Shown here: piece after piece, positions 21,792 to 30,801 of the stretch
How positions within the stretch are numbered: the stretch's first letter is position 1
How the letters are laid out: each line of letters opens with the position of its first letter
DNA from: Candidatus Acetothermia bacterium
GTDB taxonomy: Bacteria > Bipolaricaulota > Bipolaricaulia > Bipolaricaulales > Bipolaricaulaceae
Assembly: GCA_024653305.1 (NCBI GenBank)
Contig: JANLFW010000013.1
Location: 1-41,371, forward strand
Direction: 5' to 3'
DNA length: 41,371 bases
Made by a program: the position numbers and the translations under genes
Notes under the pieces: generated by a model
What the model was told of the DNA's origin: nothing
The model's database searches: none
Seen by the model: the letters and a program-made list of their open reading frames with translations, nothing else

Positions 21792-23870
21792 TCACCCGAT
21801 CCAGATCGGGTCGGGATCGATCTTGGCCCAGGCCGGGGGAACGGGCAGGACACGGCGCACGGCCGCGGCCACGTCCTCCCGACCCCGCACCAAGATCTGC
21901 ACCCGCAGCATCGCCCGTCGGGGAAACAGCGGGGCCGGCCCCAACGCCTCCACCCCCTGCTCGGTCAGGTCCCCGATCAGCGCCGCGGCCTTCTTCTCCG
22001 CCCGGGGGCCCTCCACGAGGATCCGCACCAGGCGCACAAATGGGGGGTAGGAGAGCATCTTGCGGTACCGAATTTCTTCCTCATAGAAAGCGGGATAATC
22101 GGTGTTAAGCGCGTGCCGTATGGCATAGTAATCCGGCTGATCGGACTGGACGATCACCTCACCCGGCCGCTCCCCTCGCCCGGCCCGCCCGATCGCCGAG
22201 GCGATGAGCTGGTAGGTACGCTCCCCGGCCCGGAAATCGGGCACCGACAAGAGCTGGTCGGCGTTGACCACCCCGACCAGGGTGATGTTCGGGAAGTCCA
22301 GGCCCTTGCCGACCATTTGGGTGCCCACCAGGATCTGGAGCTCCCCGCAGGCGAGGGCGGACAGGATCTGGTCTCGCTGCGCGGCCGTCTCCGTGTCCAG
22401 CCGGGCCACGGCCGCGTGGGGGAACAGGGCCCGGGCCTCGTGTTCCACCCGCTCCGTGCCCACGCCGAACAGGCGGAACCGGGTCCCCCCGCACCGGGAG
22501 CACGCCGGTTCCGGGACGGACCGACCGCAGACATGGCAACGGAACGTGCGCTCGGCGAGGTGGAACACGAGCGGGATCGCGCACACCGGGCAGCGGAGGA
22601 TGTCCTGGCACCGGCGGCAGGCGGCGCCGGTGAAAAAGCCCATTCGGTTGATGAAGAGGAGGATCTGCCCCCGTTCCGCGAGGTGTCGGGCCATCGCATC
22701 GTGGAGCTCTGGCCCGATCACGGCCTCGCCGCGGGGCACAACCCGGACTTGGGGTGGGTTCCCGGCCACCCGCTCCCGGAGCGCAAGCAGCTTGATCTCG
22801 CCCCGTTCGGCGCGGAAGTAGGTGTCCACCGCCGGGGCGGCCGCGCCCAACACCACCGCCGCCCCGGTGGCCGCGGCCCGGCGCTCGGCCACGGTACGGG
22901 CGTGGTAGTAGGGGGCCATGTCCGCTTGCTTGTATGCCGGTTCGCCCTCCTCGTCGAGGACGACCAACCCAAGGTCCGCCATCGGGAGGAACACCGCCGA
23001 CCGGCTGCCCACCGCACACGAGAGCCTCCCGGCCTGAGCTTCGTCCCAGACCCGCCACCGCTCCCCGGGAGGGAGCTCGCCGAAGTACAGGGCGGGCGGC
23101 TGCCCCAGGGCGAGCCGCGTCCGGGCCGCGAGCTGCGGCAGGAGGGAGATCTCCGGCTCCAGCAGGATCGCGCCCTGCCCCCGCTCCACCGTGGCCCGGG
23201 CCGCCCTCAGGTAGACCTCGGTCTTCCCGGCCCCGGCCGGCCCGAACAGGAGGAACCGCTGGCCCTCGCCGCGGGCGGCGACGATGGCCGCCACCGCCTC
23301 CTCCTGCTCGGGGGTGAGCGCAACCTCCTTGGGCGTCTCCCGGAAGAGGAACGAGAACGGCAGGGACTCGGTACGCAGGAGGCCCTTGCCCACCAGGGCC
23401 GGCACCGCCCGGGCCGCCCCGGGGATCTCCCGGAGCTCGGCAGGGGTGGTGGCCCCCGCCAGGACCGCGGCCAGCGTCCGGGCCTGACCGGGCGCCCGCT
23501 TGCTCAGCTCCTGGACGGCGGCCTCGGCCACCTCCGCAGGCACGGCCAACGCCACCCGCCTCGCCCGCGATCGGCTGGGCGAGGGGACGAGGCGGGCGAG
23601 CACCAGGCCGAGGGACACGACCGACTCATCGGCGACGGCCTGGAGCAATGGGATCGCCCCAGGGGGGAGGACAGGGCCCGCGCACCGCTCGATGGGGAGG
23701 AGCCTTCCGGCGAAGGTGGTCGTCTCCACGAGCGCCACCACGATCCCCCACAGGCGCCGCCGGCCGAACGGCACCTGCACCCGGTGGCCAACCTCCACCG
23801 CCATCCCTGACCGCACCAGGTAATCGAACGGGGCGGTCCGGGGGATGGGCAGGGCCACCCGGGCGATCAC
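21792..23870 (-). CDS. priA: Primosomal protein N' (PriA) with altered ATPase motifs
   Basis: This 692-residue replication-restart protein has the N-terminal DNA-binding start V-A-L-P-I-P-R-T-A-P-F-D-Y-L-V, Walker A G-P-A-G-A-G-K-T (210-217), and an eight-cysteine zinc region (418, 421, 427, 430, 445, 448, 457, 460). It also has V-G-T-Q-M-V-G-K-G-L-D-F-P-N and G-R-A-G-R. Two core helicase motifs deviate: motif II is D-E-E-G (306-309) rather than D-E-E-H, and motif III is G-A-A-A-P (342-346) rather than G-S-A-T-P. Loading function may persist while unwinding is weakened. The GTG start overlaps the preceding MBL-fold gene stop (GTGA). Confidence 0.88.
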   Translation of the reverse strand: MIARVALPIPRTAPFDYLVRSGMAVEVGHRVQVPFGRRRLWGIVVALVETTTFAGRLLPIERCAGPVLPPGAIPLLQAVADESVVSLGLVLARLVPSPSRSRARRVALAVPAEVAEAAVQELSKRAPGQARTLAAVLAGATTPAELREIPGAARAVPALVGKGLLRTESLPFSFLFRETPKEVALTPEQEEAVAAIVAARGEGQRFLLFGPAGAGKTEVYLRAARATVERGQGAILLEPEISLLPQLAARTRLALGQPPALYFGELPPGERWRVWDEAQAGRLSCAVGSRSAVFLPMADLGLVVLDEEGEPAYKQADMAPYYHARTVAERRAAATGAAVVLGAAAPAVDTYFRAERGEIKLLALRERVAGNPPQVRVVPRGEAVIGPELHDAMARHLAERGQILLFINRMGFFTGAACRRCQDILRCPVCAIPLVFHLAERTFRCHVCGRSVPEPACSRCGGTRFRLFGVGTERVEHEARALFPHAAVARLDTETAAQRDQILSALACGELQILVGTQMVGKGLDFPNITLVGVVNADQLLSVPDFRAGERTYQLIASAIGRAGRGERPGEVIVQSDQPDYYAIRHALNTDYPAFYEEEIRYRKMLSYPPFVRLVRILVEGPRAEKKAAALIGDLTEQGVEALGPAPLFPRRAMLRVQILVRGREDVAAAVRRVLPVPPAWAKIDPDPIWIG

Positions 23871-24757
23871 GCCGTCCCCTCCCGGCGCCGGAGGTACGCC
23901 ACCGCCCCGCGCACGGACATCGCCAGGTCCTCCCGGGCGTGGTCGTCCGCGGGCCATCCTTCCCCCACGAGCGCGGCCAGCACCGCCCGGATGAGCGCAG
24001 CCTCGTCCGGGTGGGCCGGGAGCAGCCGGGCCACCCGCTCCACCCATGCTGGGAGGAGGTGGGCATACCGAGCGAGCAAATCAGGAGAGGCGGATCCGAA
24101 GTGGGTGTAGAGGAGGGCCTTGGGTTGGAGATCGGCAAGGCGGTTCAGGGTGGCCAGGGAGGCGTCGAGGTCGAAGCTGGGAGGGACGGTGGCCGGGAAG
24201 AGGTGCCCTGCCAAGTACAGCCCGGCCGCGTCGCCGGTGAACAGGAGTCTGTTCTGTTCCTCAAAAAAGCACAGGTGATGGGGGGCATGGCCCGGGGCAT
24301 CCACCGCCCGGATCACGAACCGCCCGAGGTCGAACCGCTCCCCATCCGCGGCGATCGCAACGCGGTCTTCCGGTACGGGGACGGCGGTGCCGTACAGAGA
24401 GAACCAGTCCCCGGTGGCCGCAGCGGCCGAGGCCACGAGACGGCTGGGGTCCACGAGGTGCTTGGCCCCACGCTCGTGGGCAACGACCGTGGCGTTGGGG
24501 AGGTGGGGAAGGAGCGCCCCGGCCCCGCCGGCGTGGTCGAGGTGGACGTGGGTCACGAAGATCCAGGCCACGGCGCTTCGCGGGATCCCGAGCGCGTCCA
24601 AGCTGGCCAGGATCCGGTCTCGGGCCAAGGACGTCCCGGACTCCACCAACGCCGCCCGGCCCCCGCCGAGCACGTACACCGCGCCCTGGCCCGGCCGTCC
24701 AAACTGGTTCACATCCACCAGCCAGACCCGCGGTGCCACCTCGGTCAATCCCGGCAC
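23867..24757 (-). CDS. Metallo-beta-lactamase-fold hydrolase
   Basis: This 296-residue cytoplasmic protein has the binuclear zinc motif T-H-V-H-L-D-H (69-75), followed by A-P-G-H-A-P-H-H, F-T-G-D-A-A-G and L-Y-T-H-F-G-S, which supply the remaining metal ligands. The closest general pattern is the glyoxalase II-like group of MBL proteins, with a helical C-terminal extension (about 215-296). The substrate is unknown. GTG 24757 is preferred because a GAGGGGGAG ribosome site precedes it and it starts 10 bases after the permease stop; an earlier start at 24823 would lie inside that gene. Confidence 0.8.
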   Translation of the reverse strand: MPGLTEVAPRVWLVDVNQFGRPGQGAVYVLGGGRAALVESGTSLARDRILASLDALGIPRSAVAWIFVTHVHLDHAGGAGALLPHLPNATVVAHERGAKHLVDPSRLVASAAAATGDWFSLYGTAVPVPEDRVAIAADGERFDLGRFVIRAVDAPGHAPHHLCFFEEQNRLLFTGDAAGLYLAGHLFPATVPPSFDLDASLATLNRLADLQPKALLYTHFGSASPDLLARYAHLLPAWVERVARLLPAHPDEAALIRAVLAALVGEGWPADDHAREDLAMSVRGAVAYLRRREGTA

Positions 24758-24767
24758 TCGCTCCCCC

Positions 24768-26066
24768 TCACAAGAACCAACCCGACCTGATGCCGATCCA
24801 AAGGGCGAGACTGGCGATGGCACAGGTGAAGATGGCCACAGGCACGCCCACCCTAGCCCAGGCGCGGAAGCTGAGGGGCCCCTTGGTCCGGGACGCCACG
24901 GTGATCACCACCATGTTCGATGCCGAGCCGAGCGGAGTGCCGTTGGCGCCAAGGCCGATGCCCAGCGCCAGGGCCCACCAGAGCGGGGTTTGCGGGATGC
25001 CCAATCCCTCCAGCCCGCGCACGAGGGAGATCAGCGTCACCGTGACCGGGATCGCGCTCATCGTCCAACTGAGCAGGGCCCCCACCCAAAGGAGGAGCAG
25101 CGCGAGCGCGATCAGGTTGCCCCCGGCCAGGCCGACCAGCCCCCGGGCCACAACCGGCAGGGCCCCGCTGCGCTCGAGCCCCCCCATGATCACGAACAGC
25201 CCCATCAGGAAGATGAGTAGGTCCCACTCCACACCTTTTAGGAAATCCTCCATCTTCGGGCGGAGGACCAGCGCCGCGATCGCCGCGCCGATGAGGGCGA
25301 TCATCCCCGGGGTGATGCCGAGCACTTGGTGCACCAAGAACAACAGGAACACGAGGGCAACCACGATCACGAGCTTGCGCATCGTGCGCCGGTCGATCAG
25401 CGCCTTGCGCGCGTCCATCGCGGCCAGGGCCTCCACGTTCTGCGGCCCCCTCCTGAGCTTGCCCCGTAGCTGCAGGATGGCCACCCCGAGCAGCGCGACC
25501 AGGGCGACCAACGCCACCGGAGCGGTGTGGCTGAGGAAGTCGTTGAACGAGAAGGCGGCGGCTGAGCCGATGAGGATGTTCGGGGGATCGCCCACGAGCG
25601 TGGCCGTCCCCCCGATGTTGGCGGCAAGGGCTTCGATCAGGATGAACGGGGCGGCGGGAAAGGCGAGGATCTCGGCCACGGAGAAGGTCACCGGGGCCAC
25701 GGTGAGCATGGTGGTGACGTTGTCGAGCAACATGGATGTCCCCGCGGTGAGCACGCTGAGGGAAACGAGCAGTACCCACGGGTTCCCCCGAGCCTGTTTC
25801 GTGACCCAGATCGCCACGTACTGGAAGAACCCGGTCGCCCGGAGCAGTCCCACGATGGCCATCATCCCAAACAGGAGCCACAGCGTATCGAAGTCGATTT
25901 GGGCGATGAGCGTCTTCTCGGTGTAGAAGCCGAACGCGATCCCGGCGAGCGCCATTGCCACGCCCCCGATCAGGGCGGCCAGCGCGTGGTGGACGCGCCC
26001 GGTGAAGATGGCGACATAGGTGAGGATGAAGATAGCGGTAGCTACCGCAATCCCTGCCAGCTCCAA
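24768..26066 (-). CDS. ArsB/NhaD-superfamily ion permease
   Basis: This 432-residue protein has about eleven hydrophobic helices. Markers of the ion transporter superfamily are L-D-N-V-T-T (about 114-119), G-G-T-A-T-L-V-G-D-P-P-N-I-L-I-G-S (about 152-168) and a second re-entrant-type segment near G-L-G-A-N-G-T-P-L-G-S-A-S-N near the C-terminus. Members export arsenite, exchange Na+ for H+, or carry dicarboxylates or silicate; no arsenic genes are nearby, so no substrate is assigned. The start is TTG with AGGAGG 11 bases upstream, 6 bases after the Nudix stop, so it is co-transcribed from the rpoB run. Confidence 0.8.
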   Translation of the reverse strand: MELAGIAVATAIFILTYVAIFTGRVHHALAALIGGVAMALAGIAFGFYTEKTLIAQIDFDTLWLLFGMMAIVGLLRATGFFQYVAIWVTKQARGNPWVLLVSLSVLTAGTSMLLDNVTTMLTVAPVTFSVAEILAFPAAPFILIEALAANIGGTATLVGDPPNILIGSAAAFSFNDFLSHTAPVALVALVALLGVAILQLRGKLRRGPQNVEALAAMDARKALIDRRTMRKLVIVVALVFLLFLVHQVLGITPGMIALIGAAIAALVLRPKMEDFLKGVEWDLLIFLMGLFVIMGGLERSGALPVVARGLVGLAGGNLIALALLLLWVGALLSWTMSAIPVTVTLISLVRGLEGLGIPQTPLWWALALGIGLGANGTPLGSASNMVVITVASRTKGPLSFRAWARVGVPVAIFTCAIASLALWIGIRSGWFL

Positions 26067-26072
26067 CGCCGA

Positions 26073-26516
26073 TCAAGCCTCCTTGGGGGGCTGCGAATGC
26101 CGACCGGCGAGGAACGCCTCTGCCCGCCGTAGGGCCTCCCGCTGTTCGGCGTGGGTGAGCTGCTCGAGCGCGGCTGGGTACGGCAACCACCGCATCGCTT
26201 CGACCTCCCCAAGCGACGGTGCCCCTGGTTCCTCCGCCGCGGCCAGGAACAGGATGACCTCCTTGTCCACCGGTCGGCCCTCGCGGTCGAACCGGTAAGC
26301 GATGCGCTCGCGGAACCCCGAGACCGGACGGAGACGGGTGATGCTCACCTCTTCCGCCACCTCACGTAGGGCGGTGGCCATCAAATCCTCCCCTTCCTCC
26401 ACGTGCCCCTTGGGGAATCCCCAATGCCCTCCGCCCCGGTTCTTGATGATCAGGTATTCCCGACGGTCCGCGCCTTCCCGGAACAGGATCAGCCCTGCCG
26501 CCCGTTCTTCGGCCAC
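26073..26516 (-). CDS. Nudix hydrolase
   Basis: This protein of about 147 residues has the Nudix box at residues 37-59, G-H-V-E-E-G-E...R-E-V-A-E-E-V, with the catalytic glutamates present and valine in place of the usual final glycine. The flanking W-G-F-P-K-G is typical of diadenosine polyphosphate or (di)nucleotide pyrophosphatases, which hydrolyse X-linked nucleoside diphosphates. GTG 26516 is chosen since it lies 4 bases after the rpoB stop and just before the domain; longer reading frames would sit inside rpoB. It occupies the place where rpoC is normally found. Confidence 0.82.
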   Translation of the reverse strand: MAEERAAGLILFREGADRREYLIIKNRGGGHWGFPKGHVEEGEDLMATALREVAEEVSITRLRPVSGFRERIAYRFDREGRPVDKEVILFLAAAEEPGAPSLGEVEAMRWLPYPAALEQLTHAEQREALRRAEAFLAGRHSQPPKEA

Positions 26517-26520
26517 GGCC

Positions 26521-29500
26521 TTATAGGATCTCCAGTTCGCGGTCGCTGTGGTCGTACGCCTTGACCGACAGGCCCAGGCACCGCAGTTCCTGCCACAGGA
26601 CCCGGAACGACTCGGGGATGCCGGGCTTGGGGAACTCCTCCCCACGACGGAGGATGGCCTTGTACATCTGCACCCGGCCCTTCACGTCGTCCGACTTCAA
26701 CGTGAGCATCTCCTGGAGGAGGGCCGCCGCCCCGTACGCCTCCAGGGCCCACACCTCCATCTCCCCCAGACGCTGGCCGCCGAACTGGGCCTTGCCCCCC
26801 AGGGGTTGCTGGGTGATCAGGGCGTACGGGCCGGTGGACCGGGCGTGGATCTTGTCGGCCGCGATGTGCTCGAGCTTGAGGAGGTACAGGACCCCCACCG
26901 TCACCGGCGACTTGAATGGCTCCCCAGTCCGGCCATCCCGCAGGACGACCTTGCCGTCCCTACGCGACCCGTCAGCGAGGCCGTGCTCCACCAGCGCCGC
27001 GGTCAGTTCCTGGAGGATCTCCTCTTCCTTGGCCCCGTCGAACACCGGCGACGCCGCCTTCTCCCCCCGCAGCACCGCCAGCCACCCCAGGTTCGTCTCG
27101 AAGATCTGGCCCAGGTTCATGCGGGACGGGACGCTGAGCGGGTTCAACACCACATCGAGCGGCGTGCCGTCCGGCAGGAACGGCATGTCCTCCTTGGGGA
27201 GGATCGCGGCGATGACCCCTTTGTTGCCGTGTCGGCCGGCGAGCTTGTCCCCCACCGCGATGCGCCGGCGCTGGGCCACGTACACCTTGACCAGTTCGTT
27301 GACCCCAGCCTCAAGCTCGTCCCCGGCGGCGCGGGACATCCGTTTCACCCGGATCACCGTGGCCGTGCCGGAGATGGGGGGCATCTTGAGCGACGTGTTG
27401 CGGAAGTTGCGCATCCGCTCCCCGAAGATGGACCGGAAGATCCTCTCCTCCGGCGTCGGCTCGGCCTCGCCGCGGGGGGTGATCTTGCCCACCAGCACGT
27501 CCCCGGTACGGACCTCGGTGCCCACGCGCACGATGCCGTGCTCGTCCAGGTTGCGCAGGCTCTCTCGCGAGAGGTTGGGGATATCGGCGGTGATCTCCTC
27601 CGGGCCGAGCTTCGTCTCCTCGGCCCGCACCTGAAACTCCTGGATGTGGATGCTGTCGAGCACGTGCTCCCGGACCAGCCGATCGGAGATGACGATCGCG
27701 TCCTCGTAGTTGTAGCCCTCGAACGGGAGGAAGCCCACGAGGAGGTTGGTGCCCAGGGCCAGCTCCCCGTTCTCCGTGGACTGGGAGTCGGCCAGGATGT
27801 CCCCGCGCCGGACCTTCGCCCCACGCTTGACCGCTGGGCGCTGGTGCAGCAACGTGTCCTGGTTGGAGCGCTCGAAGTTGAGCAGGCGATAGGTGCGGGT
27901 GCCGCTCCGGGAGCGGACCACGATCCGCCGAGCGTCCACGTACTCCACCGTCCCGTCTTCCTCGGCCAGCGCCACCGCCCCGGAGTCTCGGGCCGCCTTG
28001 GCCTCCATGCCCGTGCCCACCACCGGCGCTTGGGGCCGCACGATGGGCACCGCCTGGCGCTGCATGTTCGCCCCCATCAGGGCCCGGTTGGCGTCGTCGC
28101 GCTCGAGGAACGGGATCAGGGACGCGGACACGCCGACGATGACGTTCGGGGAGACCTCGAGGAAGTCCACCTCGTTCGGGGGCACGAACCGGATCTCCTC
28201 ACGACCGGTACGGATCAGCACCCGCTCCTCGAGGATACGCCCCTCCTTGTCCACCCGGACGGTGGCCGTGGCGATCCGGTATCGCGGTTCCTCGTCGGCC
28301 ATCAGGTACCGGATCTCCCCGGTGACCTGGCCGTTCTTCACCACCACGTACGGGGCCTCGAGGAATCCGTACTCGTTCACCCGAGAGTAGATGGCGAGCG
28401 ACGTGATAAGCCCGATGTTCTGGCCCTCCGGGGTCTCGATGGGGCAAATCCGGGCGTAGTGGGAGGCGTTGACGTCGCGGATCTCGATCTTCGCCCGGCG
28501 GGCGGTGAGCCCGCCCAGCGCGGACAGACGCCGCTTGTGGGTCAGTTCCGAAAGGGGGTTCGTCTGCTCGAGGAATTGGGACAAGCGCCCGGTGTAGAAC
28601 AGGAAGTTGATCGACGCCTGGATGGTGCGGGCGGAGACGATGCGCCGGATGGCGTCGCGGTCTTCGGGGTCGTAGTGGGACAGCTTGTCCTGGGCGATGC
28701 GGCTCATCCGCACCAGGCCCTCGCGGAGGGCCATTTGGGCCTGCTCGCCGGGGAGGCGCACCCGCTTGTTGGCGAGGTGGTCGGTTTCGTCGATCAGGGT
28801 TGGGTTATGGGGGGCCTTGAGCAGCGTATCGAGCGCGCAAAACACGTCGTCCGGGGTGAGGCACGTCTCCTCCCGGGACAGCCCGAGCTTGCGGTTGAGC
28901 TTGAACCGGCCCACCGCGGTGAGGTGGTACGTGTCCGGGTTGAGGTACAGGTTCTGAAGGTACTCGAACGCCTGGCCGGACGTGACCCGGTCGCCGGAGC
29001 GGAACCGGAGGTAGATGTACCGGGCCGCTTCCTCCTGGGTGGACGTCTTGTCCTCGGCCAGGGCCTTGGCGATGCCCGGGTGCACCAAGCGCACCGTGGG
29101 CCGGCCAAGGCGGGCCAGGGCGGAGATGCGATCCCCCGTCAGCTCCTCGCCAATCCCCCACTGCGCGTCTCCCACAGCCAGTGGCTCCCCGAGGAGGGCC
29201 CCCCTCCACCGCGCCGGATGCTCGGTGAGCTCCTCCGTGGGCACGTCCACCGTGTACCGGGTGAGCATGTCCTGGGTCTCCATGCCCAGGGCCCGGAGGA
29301 GGGTGGTGATGGGGACCTTCCCCCGCCGGTCCAGGTTGGCCCGCAGCGTCCACCGACGCACGTCGAGGTCGATCTCCAACCACGCCCCGAGCTCGGGCAG
29401 GAAATGGGCCCGATAGAGGTGGGGCTCCTCCTGGGTGATGTACACCCCTGGAGAGCGAACGAGCTCGTTCACGAGCACGTTCTCCGTGCCGTTGATGATG

Positions 29501-29844
29501 AACGTCCCCCGCGGGGTCATGAGCGGGATCTCCGCGAGGTACAGTTCCGCCTCCTGGCGAAGACGGCCGTCCTCCCACAGGCGCCCGGTGACCTTGAGCG
29601 GGGCGGCGTAGGTCAGGTCCTTGTCCCGGCACTCCCACTCGTCATGCCGCGGCTCCCCAAGGTAGGGCTCGAGGAGCTCCAAGTACAGTCCCTCCCGCCC
29701 CGGCGAGCGGATGGGGCTGACCTCGGCGAACACCACGGGGATCCCCTGGGAGAGGAAGCGCTCGTAGGATGCGCGTTCGTCTGCGATCAGGTCAGGGGGA
29801 TCCAGCCATTGGCGAGCCCGCCCGTACCAGTGTCGTTTGGTCAT
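26521..29844 (-). CDS. rpoB: DNA-directed RNA polymerase subunit beta
   Basis: This protein of about 1107 residues is at the short end for beta subunits. Hallmarks are S-Q-F-L-E-Q-T-N-P-L-S-E-L-T-H-K-R-R, C-P-I-E-T-P-E-G-Q-N-I-G-L-I, G-Y-N-Y-E-D-A-I, and the catalytic-site lysine region G-D-K-L-A-G-R-H-G-N-K-G-V. It ends G-G-K-A-Q-F-G-G-Q-R-L-G-E-M-E-V-W-A-L-E. In the rifampicin region D516 is replaced by Glu, and S-A-L-G runs straight into G-L-T, lacking two residues of the usual S-A-L-G-P-G-G-L-T. ATG 29844 is used; GTG 29859 is an alternative and neither has ideal ribosome-site spacing. It follows rplL by about 50 bases. rpoC does not follow. Confidence 0.95.
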   Translation of the reverse strand: MTKRHWYGRARQWLDPPDLIADERASYERFLSQGIPVVFAEVSPIRSPGREGLYLELLEPYLGEPRHDEWECRDKDLTYAAPLKVTGRLWEDGRLRQEAELYLAEIPLMTPRGTFIINGTENVLVNELVRSPGVYITQEEPHLYRAHFLPELGAWLEIDLDVRRWTLRANLDRRGKVPITTLLRALGMETQDMLTRYTVDVPTEELTEHPARWRGALLGEPLAVGDAQWGIGEELTGDRISALARLGRPTVRLVHPGIAKALAEDKTSTQEEAARYIYLRFRSGDRVTSGQAFEYLQNLYLNPDTYHLTAVGRFKLNRKLGLSREETCLTPDDVFCALDTLLKAPHNPTLIDETDHLANKRVRLPGEQAQMALREGLVRMSRIAQDKLSHYDPEDRDAIRRIVSARTIQASINFLFYTGRLSQFLEQTNPLSELTHKRRLSALGGLTARRAKIEIRDVNASHYARICPIETPEGQNIGLITSLAIYSRVNEYGFLEAPYVVVKNGQVTGEIRYLMADEEPRYRIATATVRVDKEGRILEERVLIRTGREEIRFVPPNEVDFLEVSPNVIVGVSASLIPFLERDDANRALMGANMQRQAVPIVRPQAPVVGTGMEAKAARDSGAVALAEEDGTVEYVDARRIVVRSRSGTRTYRLLNFERSNQDTLLHQRPAVKRGAKVRRGDILADSQSTENGELALGTNLLVGFLPFEGYNYEDAIVISDRLVREHVLDSIHIQEFQVRAEETKLGPEEITADIPNLSRESLRNLDEHGIVRVGTEVRTGDVLVGKITPRGEAEPTPEERIFRSIFGERMRNFRNTSLKMPPISGTATVIRVKRMSRAAGDELEAGVNELVKVYVAQRRRIAVGDKLAGRHGNKGVIAAILPKEDMPFLPDGTPLDVVLNPLSVPSRMNLGQIFETNLGWLAVLRGEKAASPVFDGAKEEEILQELTAALVEHGLADGSRRDGKVVLRDGRTGEPFKSPVTVGVLYLLKLEHIAADKIHARSTGPYALITQQPLGGKAQFGGQRLGEMEVWALEAYGAAALLQEMLTLKSDDVKGRVQMYKAILRRGEEFPKPGIPESFRVLWQELRCLGLSVKAYDHSDRELEIL

Positions 29845-29895
29845 GAGAGGAACGGCCACCCCGTGGGCGGCCCCTCACCTCCCTGCTCTCTGGCC

Positions 29896-30267
29896 CTAGC
29901 GCAGCTCGACCTCGGCCCCGGCGGCCTCGAGCTTCTTCTTGATATCCTCGGCTTCCTCCGGGCTGGCCCCGGCCTTGACCACCGCCGGGAGCTTGTCCAC
30001 GAGGTCCTTGCACTCCTTGAGGCCTTTGCCGGTGATGTCCTTGACGACCTTGATGAGCTGGATCTTCTGCTGACCGGCGTGGGTAAGGACCACGTCCACC
30101 GTGGACTTCGCCTCCGCCTTGGCCGGGGCCTCCGCGGCCACCGCCACCGCCATCGGGGCCACGGCCTGGGCGGACACCCCGAACCGTTCCTCGATCGCCG
30201 CCACCAGCTCGGCCAGGTCCTTGACCGTCATCGCCTCGATCGCCTGCAGGAACTCCTCTTTCGTCAT
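29896..30267 (-). CDS. rplL: 50S ribosomal protein L7/L12
   Basis: This 123-residue stalk protein recruits translation GTPases. It has the N-terminal dimerisation helices ([19 protein letters not shown]), an A/P/E-rich hinge (about 38-54) and a C-terminal domain with [19 protein letters not shown]. The usual G-L-G-L-K-E-A is slightly changed, with a cysteine. The ATG lies 3 bases after the rplJ stop. Confidence 0.95.
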   Translation of the reverse strand: MTKEEFLQAIEAMTVKDLAELVAAIEERFGVSAQAVAPMAVAVAAEAPAKAEAKSTVDVVLTHAGQQKIQLIKVVKDITGKGLKECKDLVDKLPAVVKAGASPEEAEDIKKKLEAAGAEVELR

Positions 30268-30270
30268 CGT

Positions 30271-30792
30271 TCACCCCTTCGCTTTCTGCTTTTGCGCCTC
30301 AGCCAGCGCCACCGCCAGCTTCCGTATGATCCCGGACAGCGCCACCGCCAACCCCCGCATCGGCCCGGCGAGGGCCCCAGCGAGCCGCGCCAGCAGCTCC
30401 TCCCGCGAGGGAAGGTTCACATACCAATCGACCTCGGCAGGGGCCACCGGCTGGCCGTCGAACACGCCAGCCTTTACCTGGAACTGGGGGAACCGCCGGG
30501 CGCACTCCCGGGCCACCCGGAACGGCGTGGCGGGATCGCCTTCCCCTAGCACCAGGGCGTTGGGCCCGCGCAGGAAATCGGCGAGGTACCCGAACCCCGC
30601 CTCCTCGGCCGCCCGCTTGGCCAGGGTGTTCTTCACCACCCGGAACTCTACCCCCTGCCTGCGCACGAACCGGCGCAGCTCGGTGATGTCCGGGGCGGGA
30701 AGCCCCCGATAGTCCACGAGGACCACGGCGCGGGCCCGGGATAGCCGCTCCCTAAGCTCTTCTACTTCGGCGACCTTTTCCGGTCTCGGCAT
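30271..30792 (-). CDS. rplJ: 50S ribosomal protein L10
   Basis: This 173-residue protein anchors the L7/L12 stalk to 23S rRNA. It has the signature V-V-L-V-D-Y-R-G-L near the N-terminus, V-K-N-T-L-A-K-R-A (residues 53-61), and a C-terminal helix for binding L12 dimers. Only 9 bases separate it from rplA, leaving no room for the L10 leader that regulates this gene in many bacteria. Confidence 0.95.
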   Translation of the reverse strand: MPRPEKVAEVEELRERLSRARAVVLVDYRGLPAPDITELRRFVRRQGVEFRVVKNTLAKRAAEEAGFGYLADFLRGPNALVLGEGDPATPFRVARECARRFPQFQVKAGVFDGQPVAPAEVDWYVNLPSREELLARLAGALAGPMRGLAVALSGIIRKLAVALAEAQKQKAKG

Positions 30793-30801
30793 GACCCCCC
30801 C

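Noticed and set aside
26548-30549. Very long plus-strand open frame of about 1333 codons antisense to rpoB
   Set aside because: It mirrors rpoB and rplL/rplJ codons, has no family motif, and arises from strong third-position G+C bias.
30793-30801. L10 ribosomal leader regulating rplJ-rplL
   Set aside because: Only 9 bases lie between rplA and rplJ, too short for the leader structure.
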